Source: a virus. Taken from it: a stretch of 25,541 nucleotides of DNA. The stretch lies in IMG/VR virus record IMGVR_UViG_3300041809_000118, positions 1-25,541 of that record; one strand, given 5' to 3'. Under the pieces are notes generated by a model. It was not told the DNA's origin and ran no database searches. It was given only the letters and a program-made list of their open reading frames with translations. Below, in pieces: positions 1 through 7,086 of the stretch (positions are counted from its first letter, which is position 1; each line of letters opens with the position of its first letter). Position numbers and translations under genes: made by a program.

Positions 1-95
1 CTCACTTAAAAATAACTTAGCGTCATTTGGTGCCGAAGAAGGGACTCTATATCTATCTACTGAAAACAAAAGACTTGACTGCCATAAATCACCCA

Positions 96-116
96 TTGTA
101 CAGTCTTTGTACAGTC
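96..116. repeat. Tandem 10-bp direct repeats upstream of the integrase
   Basis: TTGTACAGTC occurs at 96-105 and again at 107-116, a period of 11 bp, so both copies lie on the same helix face. They end 16 bp before the chosen integrase start. The core TTGTACA recurs once more at 6666-6672, at the proposed early leftward promoter. Tandem repeats here could be recombinase arm sites, excisionase sites or an operator for int. The repeat is seen directly; its role is inferred. Confidence 0.6.
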
Positions 117-132
117 AAAAGGGGTGAGAACG

Positions 133-1326
133 ATGTCAGGACCGAAGGTCAGCTTGTACTGGTGCTGCAAGGTAACTGGAGTGGGATGGAAGCGGTATCC
201 GGCAGCGATCGGACGCAATGGCAAGATCCGTCCTCGATATGCTCAAGTGGGCAGCGCTCAGATCGGGTACGCGGATGGACACTACGAGTGCCGATACTTG
301 GACAACGGTAAGACGGTCTGGAAGAACGTTACAGACGATGCGGCACATGCTCAAGCCGAGCAGCTTCACCTGTCACACTTGCTCACCGCTCAAGTCGCAG
401 CCGAGGCAGCCGGAACGACGATTGTTGAGACTCCAGGACGTATCAACCTCAAGCGCAAGGCAAAGGAATACACGGAGCGGCAGATTGCACGCGGCAAGAT
501 GTCGTCGAATGAGACATTCACGACTGCGATAGAAGAGTTCCTGCCCATCGTGAAGGTGCAGTTCGCAGATGAACTCACCGAAGCTCACATCATGCGCTGG
601 TACGCGGCTCTCCGGACGAAGAAGAACTCCAACCGCACGCTAGCCAACAAACATCAAGCGATCTTCGCGTTCCTCAAATGGTGCGGGGTGGATACAAAGA
701 AGCTGGCTGCGCGGAGGCCGTCATTCACTGAGAAGGCCGTCGAGGTCTACAAGGCGGACGAACTCAAGACATTCTTCGCCAGTCTGAATGCTCCTTACCA
801 CAAGATCGTCTTTGAGGTGCTGCTCAAGACTGGAATGAGAATGCAGGAAGCGATGTTCATGACCTGGGATCAAATCGACTTCAAGAATGGGACGATCACT
901 GTTAAGGAACACAGTGAGGATGGATTCGACATCAAGGACCGAGCGGAACGGACGCTACCTATTCCGTCGAGTCTAGTCAAGCATCTTGAAGCGTGGAAGC
1001 TGGAGCATGGCGGAAAGCTGGTGCTCGGCACATCCAACGACACTCCTAACTGGAAGTGGCTCCCGCTGCTCAAGCGGCTCGTCCGGGCTGCTGGTCTCAA
1101 CTGCGGTCATTGCACCGGATGTGTTCAGCAACGTGAGTGTGAGCGCTGGTACTTGCACAAGTTCAGGGCATCGTTCACGACTGGACTGCTCCGGGCTGGA
1201 ATCGATGTACGTACGGTCATGAAGTATACGGGCCACAGCGATCTGGCGACGGTCATGAGGTACTTGGCGCCTGCCGAGCTTCCTGACACGCAGCGGAAGA
1301 TCAATGCAATCGCATGGGGTGACTGA
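133..1326 (+). CDS. int: Tyrosine-type site-specific recombinase (phage integrase)
   Basis: Catalyses integration and excision by strand exchange through a 3'-phosphotyrosine intermediate. The C-terminal catalytic domain shows the R-H-R-H-Y set: R236 (TGMRMQEA), H342 and R345 (LHKFR), H368 (TGHSD) and nucleophile Y377 (MRYLAP). Residues 1-100 form a divergent N-terminal region, probably arm-site binding, and about 115-205 a SAM-like core-binding domain. Four cysteines (C324, C327, C330, C336) sit just before HxxR and look like a metal knuckle. I chose ATG 133 over GTG 124 because AAGGGG (119-124) is then a well-spaced ribosome site; this gives 397 residues. It is the only rightward gene left of the early block and ends at a strong terminator. 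Family assignment is secure. Confidence 0.96.
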   Translation: MSGPKVSLYWCCKVTGVGWKRYPAAIGRNGKIRPRYAQVGSAQIGYADGHYECRYLDNGKTVWKNVTDDAAHAQAEQLHLSHLLTAQVAAEAAGTTIVETPGRINLKRKAKEYTERQIARGKMSSNETFTTAIEEFLPIVKVQFADELTEAHIMRWYAALRTKKNSNRTLANKHQAIFAFLKWCGVDTKKLAARRPSFTEKAVEVYKADELKTFFASLNAPYHKIVFEVLLKTGMRMQEAMFMTWDQIDFKNGTITVKEHSEDGFDIKDRAERTLPIPSSLVKHLEAWKLEHGGKLVLGTSNDTPNWKWLPLLKRLVRAAGLNCGHCTGCVQQRECERWYLHKFRASFTTGLLRAGIDVRTVMKYTGHSDLATVMRYLAPAELPDTQRKINAIAWGD

Positions 1327-1350
1327 CAGTCATTCCAGCAGACACAGAAA

Positions 1351-1381
1351 GGCCCCGGTCATAGTGCCGGGGCCATTCTTT
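1351..1381. terminator. Bidirectional intrinsic terminator between int and the excisionase-like gene
   Basis: GGCCCCGG (1351-1358) pairs perfectly with CCGGGGCC (1367-1374) across an 8-nt loop. It is preceded by AAA and followed by ATTCTTTT, giving a T-rich tail on the plus strand and a shorter one on the minus strand. It lies between the stop of the rightward integrase (1326) and the stop of the leftward gene ending at 1386, so it can end both transcripts. Confidence 0.9.
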
Positions 1382-1385
1382 TGCT

Positions 1386-1664
1386 CTATGCAGCTTGACT
1401 GCGCAGCCACTCAGCGATCAGATGCGGATCAAATCGAATCGATCCCTTGATCCGATATGAAGGTGCGATCCTCTTCGCAGCGAGTACATAGATTAGTTTG
1501 GGACTGAGGTGTACGGCGTCCGCCAGCTCCCTGACTGTGAGAGCCTTCCTTCGCCGTTCAATGCGTGCCGCCAGGTCCAGCGAGTCAAGCGGGTCGCTGC
1601 TCGAATCACTGGACACTGCCGACACAGGTGGTTTGCGTTGTGGGTGCTTCGTCGGGATGCTCAT
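1386..1664 (-). CDS. Excisionase-like / MerR-type HTH DNA-binding protein
   Basis: Small (92 residues). The N-terminal 30 residues are Ser/Pro-rich and probably disordered. A winged-helix HTH follows at about 40-92: LTVRELADAVHLSPKLIYVL as the HTH, then RIAPSYRIKGSIRFDPHLIAEWL as wing and closing helix, the layout of the excisionase/HTH_17 families. Its ATG overlaps the stop of the upstream gene (TAATG, 1666-1662), so translation is probably coupled. Position next to int, convergent with it across a shared terminator, suggests a recombination directionality factor, though a plain transcriptional regulator remains possible. Confidence 0.8.
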   Translation of the reverse strand: MSIPTKHPQRKPPVSAVSSDSSSDPLDSLDLAARIERRRKALTVRELADAVHLSPKLIYVLAAKRIAPSYRIKGSIRFDPHLIAEWLRSQAA

Positions 1665-2470
1665 TACAGATCAGCCATCCTGCCTTTGGCAATAACCTCG
1701 CGTGGAGTGGCACCTCCCAGGTCAGCTTGAGCCTCTGCCGTGAGTGGAACGTCCGCGCTTGCCCGGAGTCTGGCCGCAACTTGTTTGGCATGCATGGTCA
1801 TTGCGTCTGACACTTCCCTGATCGCCCGTACACAGAATGCGGGCTGAGCGTTGAAGGAAATGTCCTTCACCGCCTGTTCGACAAACGTTGTAATGACTTT
1901 GAGGACCCGATCAGCTTTGTCCTCGTCAGTTTCCTCTGCGGACGGTTTCGGCGAACCCTTGGTGAGTACTCTCTTGAAGGACTCATAAGCCTTTACGGTC
2001 TTAGAGACCTTCTTGGGAGCGGCTTTTGGCGCGGGCTTCTCTAACATTCCAGATGCCTCTGCCATGTACCGGTATGCCGTTGCCCTGGACATTCCGAGGA
2101 TGGCGAGGAACGCTTTGAACTTATTGATAGGTGGTCCATAGAGCGCATGGTATTTCAGCAACACATCACCACGTTGACGTGTGGTACTGAATATCGCGCG
2201 CTCCACATTCTCGAACTCGGCGCGTATGCTAAGTTCGAACTCCTGTTGTTCGGGGTTAAGTTTGCACTTAGTAGCAAAGGTGGCCAGCGCTTGCTTGACT
2301 TCTTCAAGCTCAGCACCAGCTTTTGCCATCTTCTCTTCAATGTGCTTGTCCATTCCAGGTTTGTACTTCGCTATGCTCTCGGAGATAGCAGACAAGGTTG
2401 TCGCTGCGGTCTCGGTTGACGGAGTGCTCTGCTTTGCAGGAGCTTTCTTAGTAGCTTGTTTGGAACTCAT
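1664..2470 (-). CDS. HTH-containing phage protein of unknown function (268 aa)
   Basis: I do not recognise a named family. Residues 1-25 are a Lys/Ala/Thr-rich tail. About 35-100 are charged, helical and likely coiled coil. The segment near 120-140 (INKFKAFLAILGMSRATAYR) reads as an HTH with the SRATAYRYM recognition helix seen in many regulators. An Ala/Pro/Lys linker and a helical C-terminal domain follow. It is the first recognisable gene after the strong leftward promoter at 2726-2698 and is coupled to the excisionase-like gene. ATG 2470 has AAAGG seven bases upstream, with a 7-bp dyad just ahead of it. A repressor or replication/partition role is possible; I cannot choose between them. 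Confidence 0.75.
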   Translation of the reverse strand: MSSKQATKKAPAKQSTPSTETAATTLSAISESIAKYKPGMDKHIEEKMAKAGAELEEVKQALATFATKCKLNPEQQEFELSIRAEFENVERAIFSTTRQRGDVLLKYHALYGPPINKFKAFLAILGMSRATAYRYMAEASGMLEKPAPKAAPKKVSKTVKAYESFKRVLTKGSPKPSAEETDEDKADRVLKVITTFVEQAVKDISFNAQPAFCVRAIREVSDAMTMHAKQVAARLRASADVPLTAEAQADLGGATPREVIAKGRMADL

Positions 2471-2690
2471 ATGGCAACCTTTTCCTCACACTGGCGTGTG
2501 AGTCGCGTTGAAACTGCGAGGTTGCATCTCTCAATTCAGTCCGGTGACTGCGGTAAGATTCCCAAACTCTGCTGAAACTGCGGATGCGACAGAGACATGA
2601 CAGAGCCGAACAACTAGGGGTCGGGGTCCCTGCTTTGCTGCGGGGTCGCGTTATAGGCCCCCGCACTCCTTTCATGCTTATTAGTTACTA
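2471..2690 (-). promoter_or_regulatory. Structured 5' leader of the HTH/excisionase operon
   Basis: About 220 bases separate the predicted start site (near 2691) from the 268-aa gene. CTCACAC (2485-2491) and GTGTGAG (2496-2502) form a perfect 7-bp hairpin with a 4-nt loop. In the transcript this is followed at once by GAAAAGG, the ribosome site, so folding could mask it. TGAAACTGCG occurs at 2509-2518 and 2573-2582. A 75-codon ORF (2675-2448) begins in the leader and overlaps the downstream gene, but it has no good ribosome site and no recognisable domain. I see no convincing gene in this stretch. Confidence 0.5.
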
Positions 2691-2726
2691 ACATCCAATC
2701 ATATCACAGTGTAATTCCATTGTCAA
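2681..2726 (-). promoter_or_regulatory. Strong sigma-70 promoter with overlapping dyad, reading leftward
   Basis: On the minus strand a perfect -35 TTGACA (2726-2721) is followed, after exactly 17 bases, by -10 TATGAT (2703-2698; 5 of 6 to consensus). The start site is predicted near 2691. TTAGT-T-ACTAA (2681-2691), a perfect 5-bp dyad, overlaps that start site and is a natural operator position. This is the best housekeeping promoter in the window and would drive the HTH and excisionase-like genes. Motif match is direct; activity and operator role are inferred. Confidence 0.8.
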
Positions 2727-2754
2727 GCGCAAGCTGGTGATTCTATGAACGGTT

Positions 2755-2801
2755 ATAACTACGAGTCTCATTTTGAGACACGCTTAACTCTGCGTAGTTA
2801 T
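2755..2801. repeat. Nested inverted repeats after the third sigma gene
   Basis: Outer arms ATAACTACG (2755-2763) and CGTAGTTAT (2793-2801) are perfect 9-bp complements. Inside them GTCTCA (2765-2770) and TGAGAC (2774-2779) form a perfect 6-bp hairpin with a TTT loop. The outer arm starts in the stop codon of the leftward gene 2801-3469, and the strong promoter lies about 30 bp beyond the far arm. It could end the early leftward transcript, although there is no clear T-run, or act as an operator insulating the two operons. Confidence 0.6.
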
Positions 2802-3469
2802 TATGCTGCGCGTGGCAGGATCATCTCTCGTACATCGAACTTACCCGCTGGTGGGACGACGTAGCCCAGTGCGATCAACTCCGCGCGAAGTATCTCGATT
2901 GCCGCATTCAGGTACTTATAAGCAGTTACCCGGCTGACACTGAGGCACTTCGCAACGTCGGTCATGGTGATCGCAGTGAAACCTCCCAGCCCGTATGCGA
3001 GATTGATCGTCTTCCGTTGTGTGGCGGACAACTTCCTCAGTAGCTCCGCTATGACGCAGGCAAGCTCCTCGGAGGCCTTCTCCTCTTCTATGGAGATCAT
3101 CTCCGCTTCTGCGTTCACAGCATTAGGGTCGGCTATCAACTCATGCAGGGACACGGAACCGTCTTCGGTCTCAAGCGTCTCGTCCAGCGAAATGAGCTTG
3201 TCATCCGGAATGGTGGAGTCGTCTTGTTTGGCTGACCGTTGACTGCGCAGATTGTTCCTAAGTGATTCCGCGACATACGGCTCGGTGAGCTTCACATCAG
3301 GTGAGGAGTCGATAATCTCGACGAGTCTGAGGAAACAATCGCCTTCCGCTTCCTCTCGCGAATAGGTTGTGTTGCCCCAGGCTCTTGCGATGCGCTGTGC
3401 AACAGGCATGTAAGTGAGGATCAATGCTTCTCGCTCACTGTCTGAGCGGTGGGGAAGGTTGTTATTCAT
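2801..3469 (-). CDS. Sigma-70-like factor C
   Basis: Predicted RNA polymerase sigma-like protein (222 aa). Residues about 10-75 resemble region 2 (AREALILTYMPVAQRIAR-type helices; TYSREEAEGDCFLRLVEII). A long acidic linker with SLDET follows. About 140-200 are a region-4 HTH: LRKLSATQRKTINLAYGLGG, then MTDVAKCLSVSRVTAYKYLN. The linker is longer than in typical ECF factors and it lacks the FWTL motif shared by the two sigma-like proteins upstream, so it is a separate lineage. It is last in the leftward early operon, 52 bases after the small ORF. The N-terminal half is less conserved, so a region-4-only regulator is an alternative. Confidence 0.75.
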   Translation of the reverse strand: MNNNLPHRSDSEREALILTYMPVAQRIARAWGNTTYSREEAEGDCFLRLVEIIDSSPDVKLTEPYVAESLRNNLRSQRSAKQDDSTIPDDKLISLDETLETEDGSVSLHELIADPNAVNAEAEMISIEEEKASEELACVIAELLRKLSATQRKTINLAYGLGGFTAITMTDVAKCLSVSRVTAYKYLNAAIEILRAELIALGYVVPPAGKFDVREMILPRAA

Positions 3470-3521
3470 GCGATCTCTGGCCTTTCATCAGCCGTGAGCC
3501 GGTCGCGCCGGTCTAGGGTTA

Positions 3522-3722
3522 CTAAAAAGGGAGCTTCACGTCTCCGGCTCCGGGTAACATCGCGACGAACGCACGCAGCATGTCAATGCGATGACCTTGT
3601 CGGTCGAGTTCCTGCATTATCTCTGTACGAGCACTTGCTATCGCCTCCAGAATCGCCGCATTCTGACCTTTCAGTGCTTCAAGCTGCGACGGAGTAATCA
3701 GCCTCGGCTTCTCTGTCTTCAA
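3522..3722 (-). CDS. Small hypothetical protein overlapping sigma factor B (66 aa)
   Basis: The reading frame extends back to ATG 3794, but TTG 3722 is the better start: GGAGG (3733-3729) sits six bases ahead of it, inside the end of the upstream sigma gene. The 66-aa product begins KTEKPRLITPSQLEALKGQN and continues as one amphipathic helix (AAILEAIASARTEIMQELDR), ending with LPGAGDVKLPF. The 44-base overlap with the sigma gene suggests coupling. The helical, heptad-like pattern would suit a small partner protein such as an anti-sigma or adaptor, but nothing proves that. Confidence 0.5.
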   Translation of the reverse strand: MKTEKPRLITPSQLEALKGQNAAILEAIASARTEIMQELDRQGHRIDMLRAFVAMLPGAGDVKLPF

Positions 3723-4416
3723 GTTGGACCTCCAGTCCGGCACGCTTTGCCATTTGATTCCACTGCCACAGCTTGCGGCGGACGTTTGACTCATGCATAC
3801 CTATGCGCTTGCCTATCGCATAGCTGGTCGATCCCTCACGGAACATATCGAAGATCACCCGGTCTGTGTCGTCCAATAACTCACGAACCTGATCAAGCGC
3901 AGCGGTGATCCTGTCTGCTCGACTCCACCGCTTCTCACGCAACTCATCTTCGTCAGGGTTATGAGGCTGTACAACTGCTTCGCTCGATAGCTCCTCAATC
4001 GCATCCGGCCGCCACTCGTTAGCCTCGTCCCATGTTCCGAGTTGAGACAGGGGAATCTCCTTCGCCATTGCACGGTCACGCCTCATGTTCGCTACTCGAC
4101 GAGACACTAAGCCAGACAGCCAGCGCGTGAAGGATGAGTTACCCTTCCAGCACTTGTATCCGCTGTTCGCTCCGCTGTGCGCCGGATCGATCTTGACCTT
4201 GTCAAGGCTCTTGAATACTTGAATCAGACAGTCCTGCGTCAATTCTTCAATGTCATCCTGCGACACCATGCGATTCAATAGCTTGCCGATGTAATCCTGT
4301 GTGAGCGTCCAGAATGCATATTCGTCATGCTTCGGATCAGCGAACATCTTATTGAGGCGGAGAGAGACGTTGCTAAGTGCTACGGTAGATTCCTTATTGA
4401 ACTTCCCAACGTTCAT
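3679..4416 (-). CDS. ECF-like sigma factor B (tandem paralogue)
   Basis: Predicted sigma-70-family transcription factor (245 aa). Region 2 lies at about 20-120, with FWTLTQDYIGKLLNRMVSQD, DIEELTQDCLIQVFKSL and SFTRWLSGLVSRRVANMRRD, the classic region 2.1-2.4 pattern. Region 4 lies at about 170-230: AALDQVRELLDDTDRVIFDM, then SYAIGKRIGMHESNVRRKLW. I place the start at ATG 4416, which overlaps the stop of the preceding sigma gene as ATGA, rather than at the longer in-frame ATG 4461. Motif order and sequence match the upstream gene (DE-FWTL, D-HD/AH, IPLSQLG versus LPISQIG), so the pair arose by duplication. Confidence 0.85.
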   Translation of the reverse strand: MNVGKFNKESTVALSNVSLRLNKMFADPKHDEYAFWTLTQDYIGKLLNRMVSQDDIEELTQDCLIQVFKSLDKVKIDPAHSGANSGYKCWKGNSSFTRWLSGLVSRRVANMRRDRAMAKEIPLSQLGTWDEANEWRPDAIEELSSEAVVQPHNPDEDELREKRWSRADRITAALDQVRELLDDTDRVIFDMFREGSTSYAIGKRIGMHESNVRRKLWQWNQMAKRAGLEVQLEDREAEADYSVAA

Positions 4417-5231
4417 GTCGTCACCATCTTCCTCCACGCTGCGAGTCGCATACTCGGCCACGTGGGATTCCTGTTGCAGATGCGCGCGGCTTCAATTCTC
4501 GTGATCCCTTTGCTTAACAGGCCCAGGAGTTGCTGGTCCTTCTCGCTGAGTTGATCCCGAAGTCGCTCTAGTCTGGCGACCGCTGCTTTGTTCTTCTCGA
4601 TTCGAGCAGCCAGACGGCGCCACGTGCGGAGCTTTGTATACGGATCGTCCTCACCGATGCCCAGATGCTGGGCTATTTCATAACCACCGACGCCCTCGCG
4701 GTACAGATCGAAGATCCGTTGATCGTCGGCAGACAGTAGCTCTCGAAACGCATCTAGCGCGGCAGTGGTCGCATCCTCCTGCGCGAATCGCTCCTCATCT
4801 TCGACGAGTGCGGAGCTTTCCATGAACTGCGTGACTGCGGTGCTGTTCCGAAGGTACTCAAGCTCGATGCCGTGGAACTGTCCGTCACGGAAGCTGCCGA
4901 TCTGCGAGATGGGCAGCTCGCGGGCTCTCTTCTGTTCCCTGAGTAGGTCGAGTGCCTGACGCTTCGCCAAAGTCCGGAGCCAGCGGAGGAGGCTGGTATT
5001 GCCGTCTGGTTCGTCATGCCGAGGGTCCATCTGGAATCGAGCAAGCCCTTCGTATGTGACTATCAGAGTCCTTTGCACCACTTCGTCAAGATCATCTTCA
5101 CGCACGTATCGTGATGCAGTTCTCTCGATAGTCATCTTCGCCAGCGTCCAGAAGAGAAACTCATCTCGATTGCGGTTGTGGTAAGCGGCTGTTAAGCGGC
5201 TCGATAGACTCGGAGGATTGATGTCACACAT
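4413..5231 (-). CDS. ECF-like sigma factor A with an apparent extra region-4-like HTH
   Basis: Predicted sigma-70-family factor (272 aa). Region 2 lies at about 20-115: DEFLFWTLAKMTIERTASRY, DDLDEVVQRTLIVTYEGLAR and LLRWLRTLAKRQALDLLREQ. Region 4 lies at about 160-210: AFRELLSADDQRIFDLYREG, then GGYEIAQHLGIGEDDPYTKL. A second stretch at about 222-270 repeats the same design: RLRDQLSEKDQQLLGLLSKG, then ITRIEAARICNRNP and WPSMRLAAWRKM. A third HTH-like module is unusual for an ECF factor, which normally ends near 180 residues. The stop forms an ATGA overlap with factor B. The start ATG 5231 follows the HNH stop by nine bases and has only a weak ribosome site. Confidence 0.85.
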   Translation of the reverse strand: MCDINPPSLSSRLTAAYHNRNRDEFLFWTLAKMTIERTASRYVREDDLDEVVQRTLIVTYEGLARFQMDPRHDEPDGNTSLLRWLRTLAKRQALDLLREQKRARELPISQIGSFRDGQFHGIELEYLRNSTAVTQFMESSALVEDEERFAQEDATTAALDAFRELLSADDQRIFDLYREGVGGYEIAQHLGIGEDDPYTKLRTWRRLAARIEKNKAAVARLERLRDQLSEKDQQLLGLLSKGITRIEAARICNRNPTWPSMRLAAWRKMVTT

Positions 5232-5240
5232 AGATGCTCA

Positions 5241-5747
5241 CTAATTTGTGTATGTCTGGGCTGCGTATTCACCGAAGAGGCTCTGAGCGAGGACGTCTCG
5301 CGCCTTGGCAGCTTGCTCTATCGTGTCCTGGACCTTAGTGCGGAATTGCTTACCTAGTCGGGTCACGACTCCGATGAACTTGCCCGATGGCTTCCGCTTG
5401 ATCCCCGTGAAGCCGAATGCGTTGTGGCTCGACAAGTCTCGATTGGCGAGATTCTGACTACGAGACGCAACTCGTAGATTCTGCCTCGTGTTGTCCAGCG
5501 TGTCAGTGCGGCGCTTGTGATCCCCGTCCTGACCAAGCTGAGCGCCGGTCACGTCTCGGTGCATATAAGTGATTCCGTGCGGTGTTCCAGGCGTGCATCT
5601 GACGGCATACCAACGATTGCCGTTGAATAGGGCCTGCCACTTGAAACGGCTGAGCCGGTCGAAGTCCTGAACCGACACGAGTGCAATCTTGCCCTGTGTA
5701 AGGTCGATACGCTTCACGTCACTTGTCGTTGCTGGTAATAAAAGCAT
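5241..5747 (-). CDS. HNH endonuclease with AP2-like DNA-binding domain
   Basis: Homing-type DNA endonuclease common in phages. Near the N terminus is the usual LTQGKIALVSVQDFDRLSRF segment. The HNH core follows: MHRDVTGAQLGQDGDHKRRT, DTLDNTRQNLRVASRSQNLA. The C-terminal 60 residues (GFTGIKRKPSGKFIGVVTRL...) match the AP2-like beta-sheet module that gives sequence specificity. The frame is open back to 5918, but homologues of this type begin a few residues before LTQGK, and ATG 5747 has GGAGA about ten bases upstream, so I use that start (168 aa). It sits between the zinc-ribbon gene and the sigma cluster and may be a selfish insertion. Confidence 0.85.
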   Translation of the reverse strand: MLLLPATTSDVKRIDLTQGKIALVSVQDFDRLSRFKWQALFNGNRWYAVRCTPGTPHGITYMHRDVTGAQLGQDGDHKRRTDTLDNTRQNLRVASRSQNLANRDLSSHNAFGFTGIKRKPSGKFIGVVTRLGKQFRTKVQDTIEQAAKARDVLAQSLFGEYAAQTYTN

Positions 5748-5944
5748 GGGGTGTGTTTCTCCGTCCTGGATGGCTCCAGGACTGCTGGCGCTAGATATGC
5801 GCTCGGGGATTGTGGGTTTGCGGGTCGGAGTCCGGCGGAATGCGTCAACTCGCGGGTGGCGATCTGTAATGACTACGTCTAAGCTGTCTGTAATGCTTGC
5901 ATCAAAGTACTTCCACAACTGCCCAGGGTCAGGAGCTAATCCCG

Positions 5945-6616
5945 TTACGCAGGTACATAGGCCAGAGGACGCCAGACGTCGATCTCGACGACGTATTTGT
6001 CCTCGTCTTTAAGAGCGGCTGCATATAGCTCGTTGAACTTCTCTACGGTCATCTTTGCGCACTCCTCGCGTTCCATCTCAAGGTACTTCTCACGATCTCT
6101 CCAGTGCATCGCGTCGAGATAAGCTCGACGCTGAGCCACCACAGCATCATGCTCCATCGCCCTGCGCTTCCAGCCCAGCCAGTGAAGTTCCACTCTGGTC
6201 AGAACGCTCTTGAGCGTCTTCCATGAGGCTTTCAAGCTCAGGAGATACCGCTTGTATTGATTGACAGCGAACTGTATGACGTATCGGCTTAGCCGATACA
6301 TCTGGGCTAGTCCGTAGATACCTATCCGCTTCCCGGTGTAGTCACTGAATAGGTCGTATTTAGTCTGCTTGGGCAGATTCTCTGCCCGACGCTCCATGTG
6401 GGCTGTAAACTGCCGCCTACCCTTACAGCCGCAGCTTACGCAGCATCCAGGTCTTACATCCTTGACCTTGAAACACTTGAACTCTCCGCACAGTTCACAC
6501 TCATACCATGCCCTGGCTGCCCGATCTGTAGCACTGCGCCTCGACGCACGGAGTTCGCCGTGGCGCGAGAGGAATGTTCCCTCGACATGCTCTCCCTGTC
6601 TTTCAACTTCCTGCAT
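5945..6616 (-). CDS. Zinc-ribbon protein of unknown function (223 aa)
   Basis: No named family recognised. A Cys cluster at C40, C43, C48, C58, C59, C62 and C64 (ECELCGEFKC..., CCVSCGCKG) has the CxxC-x18-CGC arrangement of the treble-clef or ribbon modules found beside phage HNH/AP2 and NUMOD-type endonucleases. The middle (YDLFSDYTGKRIGIYGLAQM, YRLSRYVIQFAVNQYKRYL) looks like an HTH preceded by basic residues, and the last 90 residues are helical. ATG 6616 is preferred over ATG 6628: GGGAG lies five bases upstream of it, and the proposed promoter would leave only about eight bases before 6628. It is first in the early leftward operon. Confidence 0.7.
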   Translation of the reverse strand: MQEVERQGEHVEGTFLSRHGELRASRRSATDRAARAWYECELCGEFKCFKVKDVRPGCCVSCGCKGRRQFTAHMERRAENLPKQTKYDLFSDYTGKRIGIYGLAQMYRLSRYVIQFAVNQYKRYLLSLKASWKTLKSVLTRVELHWLGWKRRAMEHDAVVAQRRAYLDAMHWRDREKYLEMEREECAKMTVEKFNELYAAALKDEDKYVVEIDVWRPLAYVPA

Positions 6617-6642
6617 AATGTCTCCCATACCAGCATTCCCCA

Positions 6643-6676
6643 GTTATATTTATCGGCCATTTAGGTTGTACACAAC
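6643..6676 (-). promoter_or_regulatory. Candidate early leftward promoter with overlapping dyad
   Basis: On the minus strand TGTACA (6672-6667; 4 of 6 to TTGACA) lies 18 bases before TATAAC (6648-6643; 5 of 6 to TATAAT). A start site near 6636 would give a short leader to ATG 6616. The dyad GTTGT-AC-ACAAC (6665-6676) covers the -35 element and contains TTGTACA, also repeated before int. This would drive the zinc-ribbon, HNH and sigma genes. The match is moderate. Confidence 0.45.
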
Positions 6677-7086
6677 AGAGGACCCGGGATTTACTGCCCA
6701 CGTCCGCTTGTCACGCCCGATTGTTGTTATCCCTGGAGCTTGATCCTTGCATCGCTGCGAGGGGATCGAAGGACTCAGCCCCAGTGACTTCCCCAGAACT
6801 TGCCCCTCTATGAACTGACTAGTATAGGCAGCGCAGTTTCCAGACCTCTCGAAACGATGATTCTAGAGCGTCTGCCAACAGACTCAATAACTTACAGCAT
6901 CGTTGTCTTTGCGTTCCGAATGGCAGTATGCCATCCTCCATCTTGGAGCAGTTCCGCCGTCCCTGGATACCGCTGCCAGCGACTCAGAAGCTCGCCAAGC
7001 GATCGCTATCACTTCCGTGCTGGATTCCCTTGGATGTCGAGCACTGGAAGCGGAGGAGCTTCCAAGATGACAACTGCCCCTACTAT

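Noticed and set aside
75-102. Sigma-70 promoter for int (TTGACT at 75-80)
   Set aside because: The -35 match is good, but the spaced -10 (TGTACA) matches only about three positions; not listed as a feature.
1-132. Phage attachment site (attP/attL) at the left edge
   Set aside because: Only 132 bases are available, with no host gene or tRNA fragment and no second copy of a core sequence in the window.
2448-2675. 75-codon leftward ORF in the leader of the HTH operon
   Set aside because: No ribosome site, starts only about 15 bases after the predicted transcript start, overlaps the real gene and has no domain.
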